Part shown: positions 1-11,034 of the stretch, in pieces
Position numbering within the stretch: the stretch's first letter is position 1
Layout: every line of letters starts with the position of its first letter
NCBI GenBank assembly: GCA_025201765.1
Contig: MU623435.1
Coordinates: 62,001 to 126,000 of the forward strand
Length of the DNA stretch: 64,000 nucleotides
Source of the DNA: Daldinia sp. FL1419
Taxonomy: Eukaryota > Ascomycota > Sordariomycetes > Xylariales > Hypoxylaceae
Direction of reading: 5' to 3'
Made by a program: the position numbers and the translations under genes
Notes under the pieces: generated by a model
Seen by the model: the letters and a program-made list of their open reading frames with translations, nothing else
The model's database searches: none
What the model was told of the DNA's origin: nothing

Positions 1-2
1 AG

Positions 3-536
3 AGGGACTTTCTAATACTGGAAGAGACTGCGCGCCTAGTGAGGAATGGCAGTGGGAGTGATAGCTGCAGTCAATGTAGCGGGAGTAGCTGGTCGGGTAG
101 TTACAGCGGTGGCGATAGTAGGGTGGGGAGTCGTCGGGGGAGTGTGGCTGGAGATGCTGACACTAATGGTAAGAAGCCCGAAGAGCTTGCATTAAATGGG
201 TATTCCACTACTATAGACGACGGCGCTAGGGGAGGAGACGTACGTGTCACTGTAGATAGAGAAGTCGCTGCGAGCATTAGCGAAGCTATGGCCACAGCTC
301 TCCATGAATCCCTAGATACCCTATCGCTGGATCCGGTTTTACCTGGTACGCATGAAAGCTCGGTTAAAGGTAAGGAGCCAGCTACTGAGGGTAGTAGGAC
401 AGATGTCGAGAATTCGCCTCGTATCCCCGAAACTGGGCCCGGTGAATTATCTCTGCCATCTAGCAGGACACTATCAGAGACTCGAGAAGGAGATACAGTT
501 GGGGATAAGAGTCCTGATCCTTCGGTAGCAGCGTGA
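3..536 (+). CDS. 3' end of an unidentified protein (5' end outside window)
   Basis: The frame is open from the left edge to a TGA at 534-536, so this is the last exon (about 177 residues) of a gene beginning upstream. The first in-frame start-like codon is a GTG at 39, so no true start lies in the window. After a short hydrophobic stretch the visible part is low complexity: Gly/Ser-rich near residues 13-45, then acidic and Ser/Thr/Pro-rich, as in disordered tails of regulatory or signalling proteins. No domain was recognised and no function is proposed. It converges on the enoyl reductase gene. Coding status rests on the long open frame and fungal codon use. Confidence 0.5.
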   Translation, partial: RDFLILEETARLVRNGSGSDSCSQCSGSSWSGSYSGGDSRVGSRRGSVAGDADTNGKKPEELALNGYSTTIDDGARGGDVRVTVDREVAASISEAMATALHESLDTLSLDPVLPGTHESSVKGKEPATEGSRTDVENSPRIPETGPGELSLPSSRTLSETREGDTVGDKSPDPSVAA

Positions 537-973
537 CGAAGGGAATGGATTAGGCGCCTGGAAGATCGACTCGTGAGCATAGTACTGGAGTTTGGGGCTT
601 GAAATCCAATGAATATGTGCGACTAAGGATTATATAATGAATTACTTGGAATATACCGTTCAAGGAGGTAGATGTTTGAAGCAAGACTCGATACATTCCA
701 GGTAAAGCCCCTATCACAAGCTAGGGGCGTCTCACGGTCGGGATCGAGATAATTGACATCTAATATTACATTAGTTATCTAAGTTAGCTCGAATCCATTA
801 AGCTTATTACAACCCTTCCCATTTATATTTCCACCTAACCACCCAAGCCTCATTCATATTATTCCCATACATATATATCCTTCTCTAAGAATATATCTAC
901 CAAGACATGCAAGGCTAAATACATCTTACTAGTCATTATAGTCGTCGTAAAGGGCCCCCAAGCTTTGATAAGC
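537..973. other. Intergenic, convergent 3' regions
   Basis: AT-rich spacer between two converging genes, presumably holding both 3' UTRs and polyadenylation signals. No ORF, repeat or RNA gene recognised. Confidence 0.5.
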
Positions 974-2000
974 TTATAGGAGACCAGGAAGAATGACACT
1001 GCGCTTCTTCTTATACTTGTCGCCAAACTGCTTGCGGTAAGCCTTCTCCTTGCCCCAGGCCCAGGTCCACATAAAGTAAGAGCCGATGGAGATGAAAAGC
1101 ACCAAAGACGGGCTGCGGGTGACTAAGATGACACCGATCCAAGCGATGATCTCAAACATGTAGTTGGGGCAAGTCACGAGGCTAAAGCAGTGGCCGTGAG
1201 GAATCTTCCTGGCCGTCTCGCCGGGCTTGCGCAGATGCGCTAGGTAATAGTGGACGTCGAAGTTACCAATCTCGCCGATGAAGTAGAGGGCGAGTCCGAG
1301 GTAAGTAAGCGGGGTTGGGGTGTCAGGGGAAAGAGCAGCGGGAGAGAAGGGGGCGTAGATCTCAATAGCGCCGAGGAGGCCGGCGGCGGCCCAGTAGAAG
1401 AACGAGTTGCGGAAGACGTAGGCGAAGGGCATGGTGTTGGCGGAGAACTTATGCAGGAACAGGGTCTCGAGCTCGCGCTTGACGAAGTGGGCCATGATCA
1501 TGGCGAACGCGGCTTTTTGTGCGAACGAGAGCTCGTTGTCGGACCGGATGCCGTACGGAAGATGGTTCTTGAGTAGAGGGTATACGGCTGGGTATAAGTG
1601 GTTCCGTAGACCGAGGAAGAGAGGGTGGAAGAGGAGGGGTCCGAGATACTCGATCGTGTAGACTAGTCGCCAACTAATCTGGGGACCTGTGCAAGTCGGT
1701 CAGTATTGGTGCTATATAGAACGGCGCGGAGGAGGGTAACATACCAAGGTCCTTGATGAGTAGTTCTCCATACTTCATAACCTCAGGTTGCTCTCGTAGC
1801 AAAGCTTTCCTGTCCTTAATGGTCTTCTTAGAGACAGGGTCGAAGACACCAATGCGGTTGAAGTCGGAGACCTTGGCGGCCCGTGCAATAGCCTTCTTTG
1901 CATCTTCCACAGTGGCATCTCCGGGCAAGTCCAAGGAGGGAGGAAGTCCCTTGAGGCCCTTCCGGGACCGATTGGTAACTTTTAACGACAAGTCACCCAT
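974..2000 (-). CDS. TSC13: Very-long-chain trans-2-enoyl-CoA reductase (Tsc13/TECR family)
   Basis: Catalyses the last, NADPH-dependent reduction of each cycle of very-long-chain fatty acid elongation in the ER membrane, feeding sphingolipid synthesis. Two exons: 2000-1745 and 1686-974, with a 58-nt intron (1744-1687, donor GTATGT, acceptor CAG) interrupting a Gly codon. The joined protein has 322 residues, close to yeast Tsc13 (310). Residues 1-85 form the ubiquitin-like N-terminal domain typical of TECR. The C-terminal part is the steroid 5-alpha-reductase-type membrane domain, with HGHCFSLVTCPNY carrying the Tyr reported as catalytic in yeast, and it ends in a basic KKKRSVILPGLL tail. The ATG at 2000 is preferred over an upstream in-frame ATG at 2039 because MGDLSLKV matches the family N-terminus. 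Divergent from the RING gene. Confidence 0.9.
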
Positions 2001-2908
2001 TTTTTTTAATTGAAGACCACGAAGCCAAATCCGTATCAATTGAGGCTTACTAGTTAGAGATTATTTGGAAGCACCCCAAGAGAAGGCGTTTGGGGACCGG
2101 GAGGATTTGGTTAGACCGGCAGGGAAGAAGGTGAAGTGTTATTTCAGACTTTTTTGTGGGAAATTTGTTGAGTGGTTCCAAGTTCCCGAAGCTCGCATTA
2201 GAGCATTAGAGCTAGCTGGAACGCCGAGGTAATACTACGTCGACGTCTTACATAGTAGGTACTCTGTAGGTACCTACCTAATTACTTTTTTTATACTTAT
2301 TTTCCGAGGGTTAGATAAGAATGCTACTGCTACGATAAGAGCTACCTATCTATCTCACCTGCCGAGGCCCGATAGCACTTGCCATTACGAGAGATGGGAG
2401 ACTATTATTGACAAGTTAAGGTAGCTAATTAAAGTAGAAATACTCTATATTATAAAAGAAATATAAACATTTACCAAAATAATGATTAAGTACGAAAGAA
2501 GTGATATTGCATGTGTTGTTACGCATGTATACCACCCACCTCACGTACCTTATACATCCATGTACATGTACACTAGGTACTAAGGTTAGTACGATGCTCC
2601 CGTCATGCTGGGTAGGTACCGGGATAATGGATGTGACGTCTTAATAGAGGTAGTTATGCAGTTATCAGCTGAATCAACAAGTTCAGCCACACTGGCCAAT
2701 ATATGTATTTATCCATCGTCGCCCCTCCAGCCGCCGTCCCTCGTAAGATAGTTTAATCGATATCTAAACAGTTCCGATTCCCGTTATCGAGTCCAAGTTG
2801 TTGTTTATTAACTTCGACCAATGCCATTGTTTCAATGTTTTCGAGGCCCAAGGGACTTAGATTTCCCATAATCCCCATAATCCCCATGAAAACATATTAT
2901 ATCCGAAT
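2001..2908. promoter_or_regulatory. Divergent promoter region
   Basis: About 0.9 kb between the divergent TSC13 and RING/TRAF genes, so it must carry both promoters. It includes a TGACGTC (CRE-like) site at 2634-2640 and a TAGGTACCTACCTA motif near 2268-2281 that recurs in other intergenic regions here. No ORF is supported. Confidence 0.4.
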
Positions 2909-4192
2909 ATGCCACCGCCCAATACTCCGGAAGAAGGGTTAGTAGCTACCACCGCGACCCTCGTTCTCCGTCCTTTGATGGGCGGTGATTCTACCTTGGA
3001 TCTCCGAGCTCTCGAATACGAAGATAGCGTCGACGAGAATCTTATATGTCCCATCTGTCGAGTCCCCTTTGTATCTCCGGTCATTACCAATTGTGACCAC
3101 GTCTTCTGTCATAAGTGCATCGTCCAAGCCCACGCTCTGAATCCCGTCTGCCCCGTCGACCGGCTTCCGTTAAAGCTCGTGTCCGAGACACGGCCCGCAC
3201 CCAAGATCGTCCATAACCAACTTGATAATCTGTCCGTCAGATGTCCAAATAGTTCCCGTGGATGTACACTTATAGTCTCTCGGTCCTTAGTCGAAAACCA
3301 CGTCGCGCGGTATTGTGATAAGACGCTCGTACCGTGTCCGCACCCGTCCTGCAATAAGTTGGTGGTCCGAAAAGATGTTGGCAAAGGGTGTCTCCACTAC
3401 GACGTAACGTGCGAATATTGCGAGCAGGTGAAGCAGAAGGCAGATCTGGAAGAACACCAGGACACGGAATGTCCGGATCGAAAGACGGAATGTGCATTGT
3501 GCAGCGCCGAGTATGTACGTCACAAGTGGGAGGAGCACTCAAAAGAGTGTCCCGAAGCCCAGACCGGCTGCAAGTTTGCTTTATTTGGCTGCGCGCAGCA
3601 CGTCAAACGTCGACAGCTAGAAGAACACGCATTGAGATGCGCATATCGAGTTGTTGGGCCCGTGGGAGAACAGCTAGCCGAGCTTCGAGCCGAGATTAAT
3701 ACCCTCCAAGAGAGGGACCGATTAAAAGATCGCCGGATCAAGTTCCTCGAGAACCGAGGGTTTCCGTTACCCACACCGGCCTCGCCGGAGCCCATTTCGG
3801 ATATGAATTTGCCGGAAGGTAGTTCAGCCAACGAAGATGCTGCACCTTACGAGTCACGAGATCAGTACTTCTTATCCCTTTTCGAGGCCATGGAGTCCAA
3901 GGTCGAGCGCCTTTCTTCCGCACTCAACGAAGTCGAGGGGCGGCATTCGATGATGCTTTTCAACGAGAGTTCGCAGATCAAGGACCAGCTTACAGAGATT
4001 AGAAGCACCATGGGTGTGCTTGGGATGCACGTCAGGTGGCTCATGAATTTCAGATTGCAAGAGAGAGGTAGGGCCGGGACGAATTCCCCGGCTATGTCGA
4101 ATTCATTTCCTGCTCACCAGGAAAGCTTTAACGAAGAAACTTTATCTCGACGTATGATCGTCAATTTACGAGAACATCCGCCAAGGCTATAA
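2909..4192 (+). CDS. RING finger and TRAF-type zinc-finger protein, probable E3 ubiquitin ligase
   Basis: Single-exon gene of 427 residues. A RING domain spans residues 47-84 (Cys47, Cys50, Cys62, His64, Cys67, Cys70, Cys81). The eighth zinc ligand is Asp84 in a CPVDR context, as in TRAF6 (CPVD), rather than Cys. Residues about 108-230 hold several Cys/His modules of the TRAF-type zinc finger kind. A coiled coil follows (about 235-270, LAELRAEINTLQERDRLKDR) and a second helical segment lies near 315-365, suggesting oligomerisation. No MATH/TRAF-C domain is visible, so this is a RING-zf-TRAF protein and not a full TRAF. Family knowledge implies ubiquitin ligase activity; substrates cannot be inferred. 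The 5' flank is shared with TSC13. Confidence 0.85.
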   Translation: MPPPNTPEEGLVATTATLVLRPLMGGDSTLDLRALEYEDSVDENLICPICRVPFVSPVITNCDHVFCHKCIVQAHALNPVCPVDRLPLKLVSETRPAPKIVHNQLDNLSVRCPNSSRGCTLIVSRSLVENHVARYCDKTLVPCPHPSCNKLVVRKDVGKGCLHYDVTCEYCEQVKQKADLEEHQDTECPDRKTECALCSAEYVRHKWEEHSKECPEAQTGCKFALFGCAQHVKRRQLEEHALRCAYRVVGPVGEQLAELRAEINTLQERDRLKDRRIKFLENRGFPLPTPASPEPISDMNLPEGSSANEDAAPYESRDQYFLSLFEAMESKVERLSSALNEVEGRHSMMLFNESSQIKDQLTEIRSTMGVLGMHVRWLMNFRLQERGRAGTNSPAMSNSFPAHQESFNEETLSRRMIVNLREHPPRL

Positions 4193-4492
4193 GCGGTATT
4201 GTTACTCTCCACTCACGAATATAATATTAACAAGCTTCGAGTCATCGGGGCTACTCTATGAATGTCAAACGGAATCGCAACATGTCTACTGGGTATGCGG
4301 GTATGATTCATTATATATAATAAGTCTTACTGTTAGGGGGCACCTATACGCCTAGTCGTCTGCTCCCCCAGGCCATTTATCATCCGTCTACCTACTGTGT
4401 ATCAACATCTTTTCCTTGACAATGTTGTACGAGCGGATGTGTGATCAAGGAACTTCTAGCACGCAAAATTCTGACGATTTCTCGCGAGAAAT

Positions 4493-4825
4493 TCATCCCC
4501 GCCTGAGATCCGTCGCTCCGCGAGAAGCGAAGCGGTAACTGCACCCAGGAAACACCCCTAACAGACAAGCACCGAGAATAACAGGCACGACGGTAGTGGC
4601 TAGGAAATACAGGAAAAAGATACTGTCCCAGAGGCATAAGCCGAAAAAAATCACGACAGTAAGAGTGCAAAAGAAGAGAAACCAAAATCCCGCAGTGAGG
4701 ATATCAAGGATTGCCGTGGCGAACTTCACCGTGAGGGTTAGATTGATTTTCAGAAGGACCTTTATGAGCTCTGTGGATAACCTAGCGGCTACCAGGGCAA
4801 GGGATAGGATCGACGGGATATACAT
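4493..4825 (-). CDS. Small hydrophobic membrane protein candidate
   Basis: A 110-residue frame with about four hydrophobic segments (for example LTAGFWFLFFCTLTVVIFF and FFLYFLATTVVPVILGACLL) ending in a short basic tail. A TATATATAT stretch lies just upstream of the ATG on this strand. No homologue is recognised. The hydrophobic pattern suggests a small integral membrane protein, but the frame is short and isolated, and random AT-rich sequence can produce similar runs. An unseen intron could extend it. Confidence 0.3.
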   Translation of the reverse strand: MYIPSILSLALVAARLSTELIKVLLKINLTLTVKFATAILDILTAGFWFLFFCTLTVVIFFGLCLWDSIFFLYFLATTVVPVILGACLLGVFPGCSYRFASRGATDLRRG

Positions 4826-6133
4826 TGTGAGATATATATATTGCTGGCGTTGGAAGAATGTTGTTGAAAGGCCTGGTTTGTGGTTTTGGCGTCGGATTAT
4901 CCTGTCCTCTAATCGTGTCGTACTTTCGGTTTGGTCCGGTAGGGAAGATGGGCAAATAAATTGGATATGATAGTTGGCATGATGATATATATTTAGTATG
5001 CCTTTTACAACCTTTGTCTTCTACATTCACTTGAAAGACTTTGTTCTGTGGCGTGTATCCCAAGGCAAATCGAGTGTTCCGCTCTAATGGACGTAACAAA
5101 TAGTATATTGAGGGAGAGGTGGGGTTTACTTGTGTTGTATGTGGTCTTGTGTTAGGACGAGTAGTGTTTACTTGCGATTGTTTCTAGTACCTCACATTGC
5201 GCAAGTAGCTCGCTGCTGTTAAAAGGGACGTGGTCCTGCTTTATTTACATTCTTGTCTTTGAAGATGGCCAGCTGGGCTGGGAATCATCTGGCCCAACAG
5301 AAGCCGGATCAAATCGGTCGACCAAATCGGTTCTGTATCTCTACGCCATGGTTACTGTTGGTGAGAACGCCCAATTCTAGTCTTTATTCTCGATGTACTC
5401 CTCCAGGGACGAAATTTGCGTCAGACAAATCTGTGTGTATCCTGTGCGGTGAACTGCGCCAGCGAGATCTTGTATCCGGTCACCGTTTGCGATACCGTCT
5501 GACTGTTGGACAAAATCATCCTCCAATTTGGCCGCCCTGTGAGCTCCTGTAGTCGGATTCTAGGGCAGTTACTAAAAGTATCCTGGAATCTTGGCTATTC
5601 TCGACTTGAAATACCTACAGAGCTTGATGTTTTGTGTGCTTCACCAGTCCATTTACCTAATTGCCGACTTAGATCTGCGTGGTGTCCTTCAACACGTCGA
5701 GGCCGCCTATAAAAAGCACAAACATATGCTGTCCATAATCACCACTCTCTATGAGTCTTTCAAAGGCTGAACGACATTCGTAATTTTCTATGTGGATAGT
5801 TTCTCCTTACGCAGATGCTTCCCACTGTTTCGGGAACGCGAATTGGAAAAAGTCAGGATATTCCGAAAGGAAGCAATATAATAATCCTCGAATTAGACCA
5901 TGGATACTTTTCTGGAGAGTAGAACCTGGCTTCCAAAAAAAAGAATCCACCCAATACGAGCCTCAGTCATGATCTGCCATGTTGGTTCAGAGACCTCTTT
6001 CCTGCCCCCGCCACATCTTAGCCCTAGTATTCTTAACGCTTTAAAGGAGACGTCAACGTTTGTAAATTGAACGAATACCCATCACCTTCTGTCTGGATAA
6101 TTGTATTCCCCCCCTTTCCACCTATGTCAGTAG
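4826..6133. other. Intergenic, no supported gene
   Basis: About 1.3 kb upstream of the membrane-protein candidate and downstream of the glycosidase. Short frames (5253-5552, 5506-5712, 5790-5972, all +) show no domain, no codon bias and no splice-linked continuation. No repeat recognised. Confidence 0.4.
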
Positions 6134-8532
6134 TCACAATCCAGGAACGAATCCTTCAACTTGAACATCCCAGCCCTTAGGAATGTGCGCCACAGGCTCA
6201 CCATCCCACCCCCCTGCCATCATAGCTATTGCTAACAAGAACGAGGCTGACCCCGGAAAATAGGGGGTAGGCACCCGCGAGCCCCCAACAGGATATCCGG
6301 CATCGTCGAACGCAAAAAGTGGGTGGAGAAGATATGCCACTGCCTGGTCGATATCCCCAAGGCGCAATGAGTTCACTATGGCAACGTAAGTAAGTATACG
6401 AGAAGCAATGCAGGTGCTAGCTTAAGCTAACTTACTAGCTAGCATCGGGAAATCCCAACCCCAACAGTCTTCCAGGTCCCAGAGATCCCGTATCCTATCT
6501 GCCGTGTTCTTCACGATTGTCATGTTAAGTGGTGGTCCGCTACTTGGCGGGGGAAGCAGGCCGAAGATACCCGACAAGGCTGGATGATCTTGGACGGTAG
6601 TGCCGTTCCACATGTTCGGAATGCCCTCGTATACAGCAAATGCGTCGTCTACGATAGGTAAGGGTGGTAGGTTATTTCGTATATCGATCCATTTACGAGG
6701 TGCAGTCTGATTCTGCCTTTGTTTCCACCTAATAGCGACATCTAAGCCGAACCGCCAGTAGGCCAGCTCGAACGCAGGATTGATCGTCGCGTTGGGGTTG
6801 GTGTTCTCTGATACCGGGTACATCGGCGGCCCTAGATCGCAGAGGGCAGTTGATTCATTGAAGAAGGCGTACGATGCCATGAAGTCAGCTGTGGAAGTGA
6901 GGATCTTATCCCAAGACTTCAATGTTGTCTCGTTAGGGAAAGACCTGTACTCGATCTCGGCGAAGTACATTGGATGAGGCTGCTGCCAGATAAGCAGCGA
7001 GTTGATTTCGCCAGGAGCCGACCTTCCAGTGGGGTCGGTCATCTTGCCCCAGTGAGCACCATGGTAGTGTTGAAGCGTCGCTCGCTCTATTGACGAATCT
7101 AAGTATTCGGAATACATGTTTGGTAGGCTACGCCATATCAACGGGAATTGATTCCATCTTGCGAAGTGTAGCAGATGCCACAATACCATCTCAAGCTTTT
7201 CGAGGGTCAGTGTTTAATGCGTCTAAAAAATACACCCTATATGATACGATAGCCTGTGTTCAAAATACTTACGTGAAACTTGCCATACCATCCATTATTC
7301 ACCAAGCCTAGTGATGTCAGTCATGTAGCGAACGTAAATACACGACCGAAATTGGGGGTCTCTTACCAGATTCTATTTCACGGTTAGCGATAGTAAATCA
7401 AGAGCGGCATTAGACACCCACCCTGTGGCGGATATGAGGAAGCCAAGTTGACGGCTGCAAGATATTGAGATAATATCGTTCTCCGTTGTAACTCTGTAGC
7501 ATTGGGGGAGTCGACCCCCGTCATATCAATGAAAGCACCAGAGTTCCAAAAAGACTCCCACCATGTTGTCGAAGCAGATGTCACATCGCAGAAAGACGGA
7601 ATGTGTGTACTGGGAGCTAGAGAAAATGTCACTGATAACTCAATTCTCTCGACTTCGGGTGACGGGCGCAGTATATAACGGTGTGTCCCCTCGACTGGTC
7701 CCGATATCTCGGCGGCCGAATCCCACGCGATAGAAACATAATACGAAGTGTCATCAATATCGTGTCGAATTGTTGTGGCACTCTCCCCTCGTTGTAGCGT
7801 AGTAGTGTGCTTGTCGGTAGCGTTAAAAACGCCGACAAAAGGGGCTTCGAATTTATTTCGCGTGGGTAGAGGAAAGTCGAAGAATATTCCTAGAGATTCA
7901 GCAGAGAAGAGTTCTGAGTCTATGGCAATACTGACCGTGTCGGAACTTGTATCTGCCCACGTCTCAACCTCAACGGCTGCCTTATTGTAAGTAAAAGACG
8001 ACAGAATTTTCCCTGTCCAGAGATCGAGCGTTTGAGACTTGTCTTCCAGCAACTCTTCTGTCACGTCATCCCTATCGAACCAGAGGCCGATCGTCCCTAG
8101 GTTTATACGCTGAGGGTTCTGGATCAGCCAGTTTGATATTTCGCTCTGTGCCGGGTTGGGCTGGTTATAGTTGACTAGTCGACCATGGGTATACCAGTCC
8201 ATACCCGTGAAATCTGGATTATATTAGGCATTGGTTCGTCTCCTAAGGTCGGTTTGCAACTTACCGTCTATAGAAGTTTGACCAGCGGTAGTTGGAAGAC
8301 TGAAGTTATGCCAACTCCAAGTAGACATTGTAGCAAAGGGGCTAAACGTCTGAAGGCCCGTAATGTCCGCCCCGAATGCGAAGTTGCCATTCCCAACTTG
8401 CAATGGGGTAGTCTTGGAACTAGTATTGCGGTGAGGATTAAAAGATCGAACAACCCTACGCCTGTCAATCTCACAAGTAGCTGGGATGCCCTGAAGGGCT
8501 ACCAACAAGAGTGTAAGTAGCCGCTTTGGCAT
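6134..8532 (-). CDS. Secreted six-hairpin glycosidase-like protein
   Basis: Six exons: 8532-8265, 8213-7422, 7372-7367, 7307-7273, 7195-6436 and 6375-6134, giving 700 residues. The N-terminus is a signal peptide (MPKRLLTLLLVALQGIPATC), so the protein is secreted. The body matches fungal and bacterial (alpha/alpha)6 six-hairpin glycosidases, with the conserved block QESGLVNNGWYGKFHLEM followed by VLWHLLHFARWN near residues 353-380. Many N-glycosylation sequons are present. All five introns have GT donors and AG acceptors, and CTAAC or CTGAC branch motifs are visible in introns 2-4. The third exon is only six nucleotides (AATCTG) and supplies the Glu-Ser of the conserved block; skipping it would keep frame but delete those residues. 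The substrate is unknown, probably a plant or microbial polysaccharide or glycoconjugate. Confidence 0.85.
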
Positions 8533-8593
8533 CGTTATAATTCAAGGCGAGAGCTACACATAAAGAATATTATCGACAATTATAGGGGCTAGC

Positions 8594-8616
8594 GTCTATA
8601 TATACTTATACACGTG
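8594..8616 (-). promoter_or_regulatory. TATA-like element and CACGTG box upstream of the glycosidase
   Basis: A TATATATA run (about 8598-8605) lies some 65-75 bp upstream of the glycosidase ATG, preceded on that strand by a CACGTG E-box at 8611-8616. Position and composition fit a core promoter. The E-box factor is not inferable. Confidence 0.35.
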
Positions 8617-9703
8617 CCCATCGTACCATACTCCCACCACTTGGACTATAGAATATAAATAGCATTGTACCAAGTCTTGACGAGAGCTCTATTGCAGCCA
8701 GTGGTGGAGACTCCAATTACCCGGGATTTCTCTAAAACCTGGAGAAGCACGAGGGAATCCTACTTGCGGGGTCTAGCTCGACTAGCCTTCATGGCTCTTC
8801 GGGAGGTTGATAGCCCGATGGCAGGCTGTCGTATACGTGAACGAGAAACTGACGGGTAAGTGGCAAGAAGCTCCTGGCCTCTTGATGTTCTCCAAACATC
8901 GTGGCAATTTTGAAAATTGAAAATTATACTATTAATAAAATAGGAAACCTGATAAATGAATAAGATATGATCTCGGACATTGGTTTCGGGCGTTGCATCA
9001 AGAAATGGGAGTGTACAACAGTTAATTGACGCTGATCCCCTTTTCTCCAACTGTAACTAACTGTTGAAGAAATCTCCAAAAGATACCCTTCGGCCGATTG
9101 ATCACGGCTAGTAGGGGTCCAAAGCTTTGACTCTGTAATGGAAATTTAAAGCTTTTAAGATGAGGTCAGAAGGAAGGAAGAGAAGCGAATAACCCAGGAA
9201 GGCGGCTGCCGGGCGGACAGCAGCAGCAGGGAACCCCTGTATCAGATCAATGTGGAGACGAGGAGCACCCGCCGGCATTTACCTGGTCCGTGCATGCCTG
9301 CGTACATATGTACAATACAGCTAAAGTTCCTCGAGTTTAGCGTAGCATAGCAACCAAGCAAAACATCCCAATTCACTTATAGTATCAATGCCGCCGTCGG
9401 GACACACGCATTTACTCTGCACTTAGTTTGTTACAACTTTCAACTCGTACAATTACTCAACACCGATCCGCCGTGCTACTATTCACAATCCTCGTACTAC
9501 GCAGCATTTCCAATCTCGCGCTCGAAAACTCCAGTATATATTGAGGTAAGTCTATCTTTACTATCCGTAACACATGTTTACCAGGTCCCTGCTTATCTAC
9601 CGCATCCCGGAATCGAGCCCCGCTAACACAATCGGTAATGGCGCAGTCGACGTCGACAGATCAACCGAGCCCGAACAAACCCCTGCGAAATATCGGGGAC
9701 AAG
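8617..9703. other. Divergent intergenic region upstream of MOB1
   Basis: About 1.1 kb between the glycosidase and MOB1 starts. A candidate 5'-UTR intron of MOB1 (donor GTAAGT at about 9546, CAG near 9585) lies close to the gene. Short frames at 8665-8859 and 8760-9050 have no recognisable product. Confidence 0.35.
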
Positions 9704-10423
9704 ATGACTTCCTTCGTCACCACCGTGTAAGCCGACCCCGGAACTATCCATACCATCCCGTCCCTGCTAACCAAAACACCCACGAGCAGAAACCAGCGCG
9801 CGCGCAACCAGTTCCGCGCCCGGAATGGCAAGGGCGGTAACACAAGCTACCAGCTACGGCAGTACGCCGAAGCCACGCTAGGCGGGGGCAGTTTGCGCAA
9901 GGTCGTCAAGCTTCCGGAGGGCGAGGACGAGAACGAGTGGCTAGCGGTCAACATGGTGGACTTCTACAACCAAGTGAACCTCTTGTACGGCGCCATCACC
10001 GAGTTCTGCTCTCCGCAGTCCTGTCCGGAGATGAAGGCCACCGACGAGTTCGAGTACCTCTGGCAGGACGGCGACACCTACAAGCGGCCCACCAAGATGG
10101 CCGCCCCCGACTACATCGAGCAGCTCATGTCCTGGGTCCAGGCCTCCATCGACAACGAGTCCATCCTCCCCTCCCGCATCGGCGTCCCTTTCCCCAAGTC
10201 CTTCCCTTCCCTCGTCCGCCAGATCTTCAAGCGCATGTACCGCGTCTACGCTCACATCTACTGCCACCACTACCCCGTCATCCGCGAGCTCGGCCTCGAG
10301 CCCCATCTCAACACCTCCTTCAAGCAGTACGTCCTCTTCATCGACGAGCACAACCTTGCTACCGGAAAGGACTTTTGGGGCCCTCTCGGCGACCTCGTCG
10401 AGAGCATGCTGCGTAGCGATTGA
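9704..10423 (+). CDS. MOB1: MOB kinase activator 1
   Basis: Mob1 is the co-activator of NDR/LATS-family kinases (Dbf2/Sid2 type) in the mitotic exit/septation initiation network, acting at the spindle pole body and septum. Two exons: 9704-9726 (MTSFVTT plus two bases of Val) and 9790-10423, with a 63-nt intron (branch TGCTAAC, acceptor CAG), giving 218 residues. The Mob fold is complete: KLPEGEDENEWLAVN, the zinc-site cysteines in CSPQSCPEM and the paired histidines in HIYCHHYPVI, ending with the conserved GPLGDLVESMLRSD. Length and sequence match filamentous-fungal Mob1 more closely than Mob2. Codons are strongly GC3-biased, consistent with good expression. Very high confidence in identity; the tiny first exon is inferred from frame and splice sites. 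Confidence 0.93.
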
Positions 10424-11034
10424 GTTCATTACTACAAGTCTCGGAGCGTTCTGGAGATGTAATGACTGATGGGTGGATGCATCGATGGTGATGCCTACGT
10501 AGAGGGTAGACTAGGGTTATTGCATCTTTGCGAGGCTTGGCGTTTAGGAGGGAATCATCAGACTACTACGTTGCTTTATTAGGGATAGACCAAGGGTAAT
10601 TCGTTATTCACAACACCGACTGTGATGCTGTCACATGGAATGACTACCATCCGGCCGTTGTACTTGTACACTATTGGTTGTGAGCCATACCGGAGTTACG
10701 CGTGGCAAGGGTATACGATTGGAGGATCATATCGCTTTAATTCTGCTGTGGCATGAATAACGTGCATTTATTGATTTACACATGCTAAATATGGTCCTAA
10801 AATGGTCCTGTGGGCTTGCCTTGCCGCCTTGGCAACGATGTGTTTATTCCAGTCATAGTTCCCGGACTCGTAAGATTTGTCCGCCAAATGTGTTGCCTAC
10901 CTACCTGGCTGCCTCCTTTTCAGGTTGCCGTGCTAATCCGGGGTGTTACAATAACCCTTACCAGCGCCAGTTCAAACATGTCATACCGGACTAAAAAATC
11001 GTACAATGGCTAATTAACCCGTCGTCACGAGTCC
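10424..11034. other. Intergenic, convergent 3' regions
   Basis: Spacer between the convergent MOB1 and mitochondrial carrier genes; both 3' UTRs are expected here. Small frames at 10782-11013 have no support. Confidence 0.4.

Noticed and set aside
5253..5972. Series of plus-strand frames of 60-99 codons downstream of the glycosidase
   Set aside because: No domain resemblance, no consistent splice links and no codon bias; consistent with chance frames in non-coding DNA.
9941..10429. 162-codon minus-strand frame and a 159-codon frame-shifted plus frame within MOB1
   Set aside because: Shadows of the GC3-biased MOB1 coding exon; composition is explained by the real gene.
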